64,000 nucleotides of DNA from Streptomyces sp. cg36 (GCF_041080675.1 NZ_CP163520.1:744001-808000); one strand, 5' to 3'; numbered from the stretch's first letter, positions 38,621-46,323 are shown. Notes: generated by a model from the letters alone, not told the origin. A program made the numbers and translations.

Positions 38621-39498
38621 GGGCGGGCACGGCGGCCCCGGACGCCGCGTCCGCACCGGAGGCGGGCCAACCGGCCGTCCACGCCATAGCCGAGGCGGCC
38701 CACGCGGCCGACTCCCTGTCGCTGGACGAGCTCAACGAGCGGTCCGCCCTGCTCACCCGCTTCGACCGCAGCTATCTGGTGCCCGCCGACACCTTCCTGC
38801 GGGTGATCGGGCGGCTCACCCGGCCCCGGCGCCACGGCGAGCCGTTCCGGGCCCTGGCCATCGACGGCCGCCGCTCCTTCCGCTACCACTCCGTCTACTA
38901 CGACACCCCGGAGCTGCGGTCCTTCCACGACCACCGCCAGGGCCGGCGGCTGCGCTTCAAGATCCGCGAGCGGTGCTACGAGGACAGCGGGGAGCGGCAG
39001 TTCGAGGTCAAGCTGAAGGGCGGCCGGGGCGACACCGTGAAACAGCGCTGCCCCCTGACGGGCGCGGCGACCCCGCTGGACGAGGAGCCCCGGGCGTTCC
39101 TCGCCGACACCCTGCGCCGGGCGTACGCGATCGAGGCGCCCGCGCTGCTGCGGCCCTCGCTCAGCACCGACTATCTGCGCACGACCTTCGTGGCCGACGG
39201 CGAGCGCATCACCTGCGACGCCGGCCTCGTCTGCGTGGACCTGCGCGTCCACCGGCACACCGTGCGCTGCGACAGCGGACTCGTCCTCGTGGAGACGAAG
39301 TCGTCGGAGCACCTCACCGAGGCGGACCGGCTGCTGCACGCGCACGGGGTGCGCCCCGCCGTCTTCACCAAGTACTGCGGGGCGCTGGCGGTGCTGAGCC
39401 CGGCCCTGCCCGCCAACCGCTGGCGCCGCGCGGCCCACCGGGCGTTCGGCGCGCGGGCCGAGTGCCCGCGGGGCGGCGCGGTCCGGGACGGGCCGTGA
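38617..39498 (+). CDS. VTC-domain protein, polyphosphate polymerase type
   Basis: A 293-residue protein. After a 40-residue Ala-rich leader, the VTC/triphosphate-tunnel fold begins: LLTRFDRSYLVPADTF, FRYHSVYYDTPELRSFHDHRQGRRLRFKIRERCY, RQFEVKLKGGRGDTVKQR, RPSLSTDYLRTTFV, CDAGL, VLVETKS and FTKYCG. The alternating Lys/Arg and Glu residues line the tunnel that in yeast Vtc4 polymerises ATP gamma-phosphate into polyphosphate. In yeast the product is translocated by partner membrane proteins; here DUF4956 is the coupled membrane partner (ATGA overlap). Catalysis is not proven for this branch. Confidence 0.85.
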   Translation: MRAGTAAPDAASAPEAGQPAVHAIAEAAHAADSLSLDELNERSALLTRFDRSYLVPADTFLRVIGRLTRPRRHGEPFRALAIDGRRSFRYHSVYYDTPELRSFHDHRQGRRLRFKIRERCYEDSGERQFEVKLKGGRGDTVKQRCPLTGAATPLDEEPRAFLADTLRRAYAIEAPALLRPSLSTDYLRTTFVADGERITCDAGLVCVDLRVHRHTVRCDSGLVLVETKSSEHLTEADRLLHAHGVRPAVFTKYCGALAVLSPALPANRWRRAAHRAFGARAECPRGGAVRDGP

Positions 39499-39541
39499 CC
39501 GCGCCGGTCCCGACCGGTCCTGAGCGGTCGCTGCGGCCCGG

Positions 39542-40138
39542 TCAGTCCGGCTGGAGCGAGCGCCACACCCGGTCGGGCAGGATCCGGGCGGCCTCGGCGA
39601 GGTCGACGTCGTAGGCGCTGGAGAGCCAGCGGCGCGCGGTTTCGGCCGCGGGGCCGAGGATGAGGACGTCGATCAGGGGCGAGGGGATCGCGACGATCTC
39701 CCCCGCCTCGACGCGGGGCCGCAGCCACTCGGCGATCCCCCGCAGCCGTTCCGCCTTGACCCGGCGGATCTCGTCGGCGTGGTCGGCCAGATAGCCGGAG
39801 TAGGCGGAGGCGTGCAGGAAGAGCGCCACGTCCGGGTGCTCCTCGGTGAAGCGCAGATAGCAGCGGACCAGGGCGCAGATGCCGGTGCGGGCGGTCCGGG
39901 TGCGGGTGAGCGCGGCGGTCATCTCCTCGAACAGCTGCTCCATGCAGCGGGTGTAGAGGGCGACGGCGAGACCGTCGAAGCTGCCGAAGTGGTGGTAGAG
40001 GCTGCCGAGGCTCACCCCGCTGGCGGAGGTGACGGCGCTGACCGTGAATCCTTGCTGGCCGGAGTCGGAGAACACCCGCAAAGCGGCGGTGAGGAGGCGG
40101 TCGACCGTGGCCTCACCGCGCTGTTGCCTAGGCGACAT
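39542..40138 (-). CDS. TetR-family transcriptional regulator
   Basis: A 198-residue TetR protein. The HTH is at residues 10-55 (ATVDRLLTAALRVFSDSGQQGFTVSAVTSASGVSLGSLYHHFGSFDGL) and a helical effector domain follows with no diagnostic residues. The ATG at 40138 has TAGGGT 7 nt upstream (positions 40151-40146 leftward), so the transcript is probably leaderless. A striking AT-rich palindrome lies 26 nt upstream of the start. The possible target is itself and the short divergent frame at 40225, or distant genes. It converges on the VTC gene. Confidence 0.9.
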   Translation of the reverse strand: MSPRQQRGEATVDRLLTAALRVFSDSGQQGFTVSAVTSASGVSLGSLYHHFGSFDGLAVALYTRCMEQLFEEMTAALTRTRTARTGICALVRCYLRFTEEHPDVALFLHASAYSGYLADHADEIRRVKAERLRGIAEWLRPRVEAGEIVAIPSPLIDVLILGPAAETARRWLSSAYDVDLAEAARILPDRVWRSLQPD

Positions 40139-40145
40139 GCGGGCC

Positions 40146-40180
40146 ACCCTAGCGCAGCATTGACTAGAAATATATTCTAG
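40146..40180. promoter_or_regulatory. TetR promoter hexamer and AT-rich operator palindrome
   Basis: CTAGAA-ATATA-TTCTAG (40164-40180), perfect 6-bp arms, in DNA that is otherwise above 70% G+C. The leftward -10 TAGGGT at 40151-40146 lies just downstream. The placement between divergent starts suits autoregulation by the TetR protein. Confidence 0.65.
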
Positions 40181-40224
40181 AAACCGACTACGTTCCCGGC
40201 AGTTCGCGGGCCACACTTGAGCCC

Positions 40225-40401
40225 ATGAACACTCACGCCTCACGCGAACTGCCCGAGTCCGACGCCTACTTGGAAGACGGTCAGTGCGACGACTTCTGGT
40301 GGCCCGCCACGACCCTGCCGCCGCCCGCGCCCGATCCGAACCCCGCCCCGCTCCCCCGGCAGGCCCGGGGTCGGACCCGGACCTCCGGCATCCCCTGGTG
40401 A
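40225..40401 (+). CDS. Hypothetical 58-residue acidic/proline-rich protein
   Basis: The ATG opens a 58-codon frame: MNTHASRELPESDAYLEDGQ, then CDDFWWPATTLPPPAP and a Pro/Arg tail. The N-terminal half is acidic and aromatic, the C-terminal half proline-rich. It diverges from the TetR gene with an operator-like palindrome between them, the usual location of a TetR target. No ribosome site is seen and no family is recognised. It could be a spurious frame. Confidence 0.35.
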   Translation: MNTHASRELPESDAYLEDGQCDDFWWPATTLPPPAPDPNPAPLPRQARGRTRTSGIPW

Positions 40402-40442
40402 CCGCGGGGACCGGGTCCACCGGGGCGCGTTCAGGCGAATCG

Positions 40443-40473
40443 TTGACCTCAAGCTAGGTAGAGGTCGTACGTT
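40443..40473 (+). promoter_or_regulatory. SoxR-type box within a 19-bp-spaced promoter
   Basis: TTGACC (-35, 40443-40448) and TACGTT (-10, 40468-40473) are separated by 19 bp, the overlong spacing used by MerR-family activators. The spacer contains CCTCAAGCTAGGTAGAGG (40447-40464), which matches the left arm of the SoxR consensus CCTCAAG-N4-CTTGAGG exactly and the right arm in 5 of 7. GACCTC and GAGGTC at 40445 and 40461 are also an inverted pair. The -10 ends 6 nt before the ATG. Confidence 0.75.
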
Positions 40474-40479
40474 CGTGGC

Positions 40480-42369
40480 ATGAGTATGGAAGCCACCGCG
40501 TGGACGCAGCTCCACAACGTCATGACCGCGCAGCAGGAACGCCGCCCCTTCAGCCGGGCGACCCTGCGGCGCATCGCCGCGTTCGCCCGGCCGCACCGCC
40601 GCCGCATCGCCCTCTTCCTGGTACTGAGCGTCATCACCGCGCTCTCCGCCGTGGCCACCCCGCTCCTGGCCGGGCGGGTCGTCGACGCGATCACCCATGA
40701 CGGCGCGACCGGGACCGTCACCCGGCTGGCCCTGCTCATCGCCGCGATCGCGGTCCTCGAAGCGGCGCTCGGCCTGGTGGGCCGGTGGCTGTCGGCGACG
40801 CTCGGCGAGGGGCTGATCCTCGATCTGCGCACCGCCGTGTTCGACCACGTCCAGAAGATGCCGGTGGCGTTCTTCACCCGCACCCGCACCGGCGCGCTGG
40901 TCAGCCGCCTCAACAACGATGTGATCGGCGCCCAGCGCGCCTTCAGCAACACCCTCTCCGGTGTCGTCAGCAATGTGGTCACCCTGCTGCTCACCCTCGC
41001 CGTGATGCTCACCATCTCCTGGCAGATCACCCTCCTCGCGCTGGTACTGCTGCCCGTCTTCGTGCTGCCCGCGCGGCGGATGGGGGCCCGGATGGCCCGG
41101 CTCCAGCGGGAGGCCGCCGAGCACAACGCCGCGATGGGCACCCGGATGACCGAGCGGTTCTCGGCGCCCGGCGCGACCCTGGTGAAGCTGTTCGGACGGC
41201 CGGGCGACGAGTCCGCCGAGTTCGCGGCGCGCGCGTCCCGGGTGCGCGACATCGGCGTACGCACCGCGATGGCGCAGTCCGCGTTCATCACCGCCCTCAC
41301 CCTGGTGTCGGCCCTGGCGCTCGCCCTCGTCTACGGCCTCGGCGGCTACTACGCGCTGCACGACGAGCTGGAGGCGGGCGCGGTCGTCTCGCTCGCCCTG
41401 CTGCTGACCCGCCTGTACGCCCCGCTCACCGCCCTCGCCGGGGCGCGCGTGGAGGTGATGAGCGCGCTCGTCAGCTTCGAGCGGGTCTTCGAGGTGCTCG
41501 ACCTCAAGCCCTTGATCGCCGAGAAGCCGCAGGCCAGGGCCGTGCCGGAGGGGCCGGTGGCGGTGGAGTTCGACGAGGTGCGGTTCGGCTACCCGGCCGC
41601 CGACAAGGTCTCCCTCGCCTCCCTCGAAGAGGTCGCGAGCCTGGACACCCGGGGCGGCGCCGAGGTGCTGCACGGCATCTCGTTCCGCGCCGAGCCCGGC
41701 CAGATGGTGGCCCTGGTCGGCTCGTCCGGCGCGGGCAAGTCCACGGTCGCGCAGCTGCTGCCGCGCCTGTACGACGCCGACGCGGGCGCGGTCCGGCTCG
41801 GCGGGGTCGACGTGCGCGATCTGACCGCCGACTCGATCCGCGACACCATCGGCATGGTCACCCAGGACGGCCACCTCTTCCACGAGTCGGTCCGCGCCAA
41901 CCTGCTGCTCGCCCGGCCCGGCGCCGACGAGGAGGAGCTGTGGGACGCCCTGCGCCGGGCCCGCCTGGACGCGCTGGTCACCTCACTGCCCGACGGGCTC
42001 GACACCGTGGTGGGCGAGCGCGGCTACCGGCTCTCCGGCGGCGAGCGCCAGCGGCTGACCATCGCCCGGCTGCTGCTGGCCCGCCAGCGGGTGGTGATCC
42101 TCGACGAGGCGACCGCCCATCTCGACAACACCTCGGAGGCGGCCGTCCAGGAGGCGCTCGGCGAGGCGCTGGAGGGCCGTACGGCGGTCGTCATCGCGCA
42201 CCGGCTCTCCACCATCCGCTCCGCCGATCTGATCCTGGTCGTGGAGGACGGACGGATCGTGGAGCGCGGCACCCACGAGGAACTGCTCGCACTGGAGGGC
42301 CGCTACCAGGAGCTCCACCGCACCCAGTTCGCGCGGGCGGCCGGCGGCGCGCCCGCCGGGCTGGGCTGA
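40480..42369 (+). CDS. ABC exporter (fused membrane and ATPase domains), probable SoxR-regulon member
   Basis: A 629-residue half-transporter. Residues about 40-340 are a type IV exporter membrane domain with six helices (AAFARPHRRRIALFLVLSVITALSAVATPLLAGRVVDAI..), and about 365-610 the ATPase: Walker A GSSGAGKST, signature LSGGERQR, Walker B VVILDEAT, switch IAHRLSTI. An insertion of about 17 residues (ADKVSLASLEEVASLDTRGG) sits between the FGYP strand and the first ATPase loop, unusual for this family. It should act as a homodimer exporting a drug or redox-active compound. In S. coelicolor an ABC transporter (SCO7008) is, as I recall, in the SoxR regulon; the promoter here agrees with that. 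Message probably leaderless. Confidence 0.9.
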   Translation: MSMEATAWTQLHNVMTAQQERRPFSRATLRRIAAFARPHRRRIALFLVLSVITALSAVATPLLAGRVVDAITHDGATGTVTRLALLIAAIAVLEAALGLVGRWLSATLGEGLILDLRTAVFDHVQKMPVAFFTRTRTGALVSRLNNDVIGAQRAFSNTLSGVVSNVVTLLLTLAVMLTISWQITLLALVLLPVFVLPARRMGARMARLQREAAEHNAAMGTRMTERFSAPGATLVKLFGRPGDESAEFAARASRVRDIGVRTAMAQSAFITALTLVSALALALVYGLGGYYALHDELEAGAVVSLALLLTRLYAPLTALAGARVEVMSALVSFERVFEVLDLKPLIAEKPQARAVPEGPVAVEFDEVRFGYPAADKVSLASLEEVASLDTRGGAEVLHGISFRAEPGQMVALVGSSGAGKSTVAQLLPRLYDADAGAVRLGGVDVRDLTADSIRDTIGMVTQDGHLFHESVRANLLLARPGADEEELWDALRRARLDALVTSLPDGLDTVVGERGYRLSGGERQRLTIARLLLARQRVVILDEATAHLDNTSEAAVQEALGEALEGRTAVVIAHRLSTIRSADLILVVEDGRIVERGTHEELLALEGRYQELHRTQFARAAGGAPAGLG

Positions 42370-42390
42370 CCCGGCCCCCAACCAGGCCCC

Positions 42391-42418
42391 GGGGGGCGCC
42401 GGGAAGCCCCCGCCCCCC
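42391..42418 (+). terminator. Terminator hairpin after the ABC exporter gene
   Basis: GGGGGGCG (42391-42398) pairs with CGCCCCCC (42411-42418), an 8-bp stem with a 12-nt loop, 21 nt after the stop codon. Confidence 0.5.
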
Positions 42419-42478
42419 TCGAAGGCCCCCGGAATCCCCTGAGAAAAGCCGTCGCACTGCTCAACTCCCGCCACTGGT

Positions 42479-42503
42479 AGGAAAGTTTCCTGTCCGCTAG
42501 CAT
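42479..42503 (+). promoter_or_regulatory. CsnR-like palindrome and -10 box of cassette 2
   Basis: AGGAAA-G-TTTCCT (42479-42491) is a perfect 13-bp dyad placed at the -35 position of a -10 hexamer TAGCAT (42498-42503). The dyad matches, as I recall it, the operator of the actinobacterial ROK repressor CsnR, which controls chitosanase and other secreted carbohydrate enzymes. Confidence 0.65.
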
Positions 42504-42689
42504 TCCCGCGGTGGCTCGGCGCGGTGCCCGGGACGCGGTCGCTCCCTCGGGGAGCGGCCGTGGGCATGACGCGCTCAGCGAGAGCTCTGACCCGGCCGCC
42601 GCGGAACGCCCTGCCCCCGTCCGGACGGACGGGCCGGGCGTCGCGCACCGGTGTCCAGCTCTCGCCGCCCCCACAGGCAGGAGTCAGGT
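42504..42689 (+). other. Long structured 5' leader of the metallophosphoesterase gene
   Basis: If transcription starts near 42510 the leader is about 180 nt. It contains GGTCGCTCC / GGAGCGGCC (9-bp stem around 42538-42560) and a CGTCCGGACGGACG element, and ends with AGGAG 6 nt before the ATG. No known riboswitch consensus is recognised; no gene is seen. Confidence 0.4.
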
Positions 42690-44045
42690 ATGCGCCTGAA
42701 CGCCTCCGCACCACCTTCCTTCGCGCCGCTGCGCCGGCGCCCCGCCCTCGCGCTCGTCCTCGGCGCCGTACTCGCCCTGCTCGCCGGGCTCCTGGTGATG
42801 TGGCCCGACCGCGCCGGGGCCGCCGCCGACCCGCTCATCTCGCGCGGCCGGCCCGCCACCGCGTCCTCCACCGAGAGCTCCTCGTTCGGCGCCGCGAACG
42901 CCTTCGACGGCGACCCCGCCACCCGCTGGGCCAGCGCCGAGGGCAAGGACCCGCAGTGGATCCGGGTCGACCTCGGCGAGGGCGCCACCGTCAGCCGGGT
43001 CCGGCTGAGCTGGGAGGCCGCGTACGCCAAGGCGTACCGCGTCGAGATGTCCGACGACGGCGTCACCTGGACCCGGCTCGCCGAGGAGAGCGCGGGCGAC
43101 GGCGTCACCGACGACCTGACCGGCCTCAGCGGCAAGGGCCGCCACCTGCGCGTGTACGGAACCGCCCGCGGCACTTCGTACGGCTACTCGCTGCACGAGG
43201 TGGAGGTCTACGGCACCGCCGGAGGCGGCACCCAGCCGCCCGGCGGGGCGTTCACGGTCGTCGCGGCCGGGGACATCGCCGCCCAGTGCACCGCGTCCGA
43301 CAGCTCCTGCGCCCACCCCAAGACCGCGGCGCTCGCCCAGAAGATCGCGCCCGCGTTCTATCTGACCATGGGCGACAGCCAGTACGACGACGCCCGGATC
43401 GCGGACTACCGCGCCTACTACGACAAGACCTGGGGCGCCTTCAAGTCCCGGACCCGGCCCGTCCCCGGCAACCACGACACCTATGACCCGGCGGGCTCCC
43501 TCGCCGGGTACAAGGCGTACTTCGGCGCGATCGCCTATCCGCAGGGCAAGAGCTACTACAGCTTCGACCAGGGCAACTGGCACTTCGTCGCCCTAGACTC
43601 CACCTCCTTCGACCAGAGCGCCCAGATCGACTGGCTCAAGGCCGACCTGGCCAAGAACACCAAGGGCTGCGTCGCCGCCTACTGGCACCACCCGCTCTAC
43701 TCCTCGGGCGGCCACGGCAACGACCCGGTCAGCAAGCCCGTCTGGAAGATCCTGTACGCGGCCAAGGCCGACCTCGTGCTCAACGGACACGACCACCACT
43801 ACGAGCGGTTCGCCCCGCAGAACCCCGACGGCAAGGCGACCGCCGACGGAATCGTGGAGATCGTGGGCGGCATGGGCGGCGCCGAGCCGTACCCCATCGA
43901 GCAGGTGCAGCCCAACAGCCAGAAGCGGATCAGCGGCCAGTACGGCGTGCTGAAGCTGGACTTCACCGACTCCGGCTACGGGTGGACCTACGTCGGCACC
44001 GACGGGCAGGTCAAGGACACCAGCCCCAAGTACAGCTGCCACTGA
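42690..44045 (+). CDS. Secreted metallophosphoesterase with an F5/8-type C domain, cassette 2 enzyme
   Basis: A 451-residue exported protein. A signal peptide/anchor lies at about 14-45. An F5/8 type C module follows (about 49-176; GRPATASSTESSSFGAANAFDG, DPATRWASAEGKDPQWIRVDLG, GRHLRVYGTARGTSYGYSLHEVEVYG). The calcineurin-like metallophosphoesterase domain (about 190-430) shows VAAGDIA, LTMGDSQYD, PGNHDTYD, YWHHPLY and LNGHDHHYERF, the complete dimetal ligand set. It should hydrolyse phosphate esters outside the cell while bound to glycans. AGGAG lies 6 nt before the ATG. The stop overlaps the MFS start (TGATG). The F5/8 module is close to that of the GH20 enzyme at 23-25 kb. Confidence 0.92.
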   Translation: MRLNASAPPSFAPLRRRPALALVLGAVLALLAGLLVMWPDRAGAAADPLISRGRPATASSTESSSFGAANAFDGDPATRWASAEGKDPQWIRVDLGEGATVSRVRLSWEAAYAKAYRVEMSDDGVTWTRLAEESAGDGVTDDLTGLSGKGRHLRVYGTARGTSYGYSLHEVEVYGTAGGGTQPPGGAFTVVAAGDIAAQCTASDSSCAHPKTAALAQKIAPAFYLTMGDSQYDDARIADYRAYYDKTWGAFKSRTRPVPGNHDTYDPAGSLAGYKAYFGAIAYPQGKSYYSFDQGNWHFVALDSTSFDQSAQIDWLKADLAKNTKGCVAAYWHHPLYSSGGHGNDPVSKPVWKILYAAKADLVLNGHDHHYERFAPQNPDGKATADGIVEIVGGMGGAEPYPIEQVQPNSQKRISGQYGVLKLDFTDSGYGWTYVGTDGQVKDTSPKYSCH

Positions 44046-45328
44046 TGTACCTGGCCACCACCGGCCGCCGCGACGCGCCGTCCCCGTCCGCCACCGGCGG
44101 AGGGGGACGGCGCGTCCCCGGCGTGGTCCTCGCACTGGGCGCGGTCAGCCTCGTCACGGACATCTCCTCCGAGATGGTCACGGCCGTGCTGCCGCTCTAC
44201 CTCGTCCTCGGCCTGGGGCTCTCGCCCCTCCAGTTCGGCTTCCTGGACGGGCTGTTCAACGGCGTCACCGCACTCGTCCGGCTCCTCGGCGGACGGGCCG
44301 CCGACCGGGGCGGACGGCACAAGCGCATCGCCGGACTCGGCTATCTGCTCTCCGCCGCCTCCCGGCTGGGGCTGCTGCTGGCGGGCGGCGCGGCGTCGGG
44401 CATCGCCGCCGCGCTCGCCACCGACCGGCTGGGCAAGGGGATCAGAACGGCGCCGCGCGACGCGCTGATCTCGCTCAGCGGCCCGCCCGAGACCCTCGGC
44501 CGCGCCTTCGGCGTGCACCGGGCCATGGACACCACCGGCGCCCTGCTCGGCCCGCTCGCCGCGTTCGCGGTCCTCTGGGCGACCGCGGACGCCTACGACG
44601 CGGTGTTCGTGGTGAGCTTCTGCGTCGGGCTGCTGGGCGTCCTGCTGCTGGTGCTGTACGTACCCGGCGGGGCGGAGCCGGTCGCGCCCCGGGCGCCCGC
44701 TCCCCCGGCCCGCGCGGCCCTCGGCGACCGCGCGTTCCGGCGCGTCCTGTACGCCGCCGCGCTCCTGGGGGCCGCCACCATCGGCGACTCGTTCGTCTAC
44801 CTGCTGCTCCAGCGCGGACTCGACATCCCGCTCGACTGGTTCCCGCTGCTGCCGCTCGGGGCGGCGGCCGGGTATCTGGTGCTGGCCGTTCCGGCGGGCC
44901 GGATCGCGGACCGGGTGGGCCGGCGACTGCCGTTCCTGTGGGGGCACGCCGCCCTGCTCGCCGTGTACGTCCTGCTGCTGACCCACGCCACCAGCCCCCT
45001 GCTCCTGGTGCCGGTGCTCGCGCTGCTGGGCGTCTTCTACGCGGCCACCGACGGCGTCCTGATGGCGCTGGCCGGACCGGCCCTGCCGGTGCGCGGCCGG
45101 GCCGGGGGCCTGGCCCTGCTCCAGACGGCCCAGGCCGTGGCCCGGCTCGCGGGCGCGGCCGGGTTCGGGGCGGCCTGGACGGCGTGGGGCGAACGGCAGG
45201 CGCTCTGGGTGGCCGCCGCCGCCCTGCTCCTGGCCCTGGCGGGCGCCACCGCGCTGCTGCCGGCCGAGGTGGAACGGCGCGACAGCGCGCCCCTGGAAGG
45301 AAGCTCACCGAAAGGGCAGCACCCGTGA
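44045..45328 (+). CDS. MFS transporter, cassette 2
   Basis: A 427-residue, 12-helix protein paralogous over its length to the cassette 1 transporter: MYLATTGRRDAPS against MYLSTIDRPRGAP at the very start, VSLVTDISSEMVTAVLPLYLVL in helix 1, RTAPRDALISLSGPPETLGRAFGVHRAMDT and YAATDGVLMALAGPALP. The conserved acidic pair in TDxSSEM within helix 1 suggests a proton- or cation-coupled mechanism. It starts on the last base of the phosphoesterase stop and ends with GTGA on the propeller start, so all three proteins are made from one coupled message. Substrate unknown. Confidence 0.88.
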   Translation: MYLATTGRRDAPSPSATGGGGRRVPGVVLALGAVSLVTDISSEMVTAVLPLYLVLGLGLSPLQFGFLDGLFNGVTALVRLLGGRAADRGGRHKRIAGLGYLLSAASRLGLLLAGGAASGIAAALATDRLGKGIRTAPRDALISLSGPPETLGRAFGVHRAMDTTGALLGPLAAFAVLWATADAYDAVFVVSFCVGLLGVLLLVLYVPGGAEPVAPRAPAPPARAALGDRAFRRVLYAAALLGAATIGDSFVYLLLQRGLDIPLDWFPLLPLGAAAGYLVLAVPAGRIADRVGRRLPFLWGHAALLAVYVLLLTHATSPLLLVPVLALLGVFYAATDGVLMALAGPALPVRGRAGGLALLQTAQAVARLAGAAGFGAAWTAWGERQALWVAAAALLLALAGATALLPAEVERRDSAPLEGSSPKGQHP

Positions 45329-46323
45329 ACCAGCCCCCCGCACCCCTCTCCGCGCGCCGCAGGCTCGCCGTCGTCGTCGTGGCCGTCCTCGTCCTCGCGG
45401 GCGGCTCGCTCGGCTACGTCCTGCACGCCCGCGACCGCGACGGCGCCCAACAGGCCGTGGCGGACGCCTCGTTCACCCTGTCCGCGCCCGGTCTGTACTT
45501 CCGCGACACCGCCACCGGCCGCGTCGCCCGCCGGCCGCTCGGCACCCCGGGCCCCCGCGCCGCCGGAGGCCCGTCCTGTGAACGCTTCTACGCCGCCGGG
45601 GGCACCGCCCTGTGCCTGCGGCGGCTGGCCGGGCTGCCGGTGCGCACCCAGGCGCTCGTACTGGACCGGCGCCTTCGGGAGGTGCGCCGCGTCACCGTGC
45701 CCGGCATCCCCAACCGGGCCCGGGTCTCGCCCTCGGGACGGCTGCTCGCCTGGACGGCGTTCGCGGTCGGCGACTCGTACGCCACCTCGGGCTTCTCCAC
45801 CCGTACCTCGGTCCTCGATCTGCGCACCGGCTATCTCATCAAGTCGATCGAGGGCATCCCGCTGACCGTGGACGGCTCGCGCTACCACGCGCCCGACGTC
45901 AACTTCTGGGGCGTGACGTTCGCCGACGACGACCGGTTCTACGCGACCGTGTCGACCCGCGGGCACACCTTCCTGGTGGCGGGCGACCTGAAGACGTGGT
46001 CGGCCCGTGCGCTGCGGCGCAACGTCGAGTGCCCCTCCCTGTCGCCCGACGGCACCCGCGTCGCCTTCAAGAAGCGCGTCACCTCCGGGCCCGACGCGCC
46101 CTGGCGGCTGTACGTCCTGGAGCTGAGCACCCTGCGCGAGCACCCGCTGGCCGAGCCGCAGAGCGTGGACGACCAGGCGGCCTGGCTCCCCGACGGCAGG
46201 GTCGCGTACGCCCTGCCCGCCCACTCGGGGCGCCCCGCCGGCATCTGGTCGGTGCCCGGCGACGGCACGGGCGCACCCGAGCTCCTCGCCGCCGGGGCCA
46301 CCTCACCGTCGCCGGTCGGCTGA
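45325..46323 (+). CDS. Membrane-anchored TolB/PD40-like beta-propeller protein, cassette 2
   Basis: A 332-residue protein with a basic N-terminus, a membrane helix at about 14-33 (LAVVVVAVLVLAGGSLGYVL) and an external propeller domain. Blade motifs are RARVSPSGRLLAWTAF, ECPSLSPDGTRVAFK and DDQAAWLPDGRVAYALP. The two cysteines of PSCERF and ALCLRR align with those of the cassette 1 paralog, and VNFWGVTFADDDRFYATVST matches its LNFWGVTFARDDRRFYATMST. Paralogy extends over the whole external domain. The GTG overlaps the MFS stop. Role inferred as scaffold or sensor for the transporter/enzyme pair. Confidence 0.85.
   Translation: MNQPPAPLSARRRLAVVVVAVLVLAGGSLGYVLHARDRDGAQQAVADASFTLSAPGLYFRDTATGRVARRPLGTPGPRAAGGPSCERFYAAGGTALCLRRLAGLPVRTQALVLDRRLREVRRVTVPGIPNRARVSPSGRLLAWTAFAVGDSYATSGFSTRTSVLDLRTGYLIKSIEGIPLTVDGSRYHAPDVNFWGVTFADDDRFYATVSTRGHTFLVAGDLKTWSARALRRNVECPSLSPDGTRVAFKKRVTSGPDAPWRLYVLELSTLREHPLAEPQSVDDQAAWLPDGRVAYALPAHSGRPAGIWSVPGDGTGAPELLAAGATSPSPVG

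Noticed and set aside
42504..42689. c-di-AMP (ydaO-type) riboswitch in the leader of a secreted hydrolase
   Set aside because: I looked for the conserved GGGGGAACC and CCCGAACCCGACAG-type segments and did not find them.
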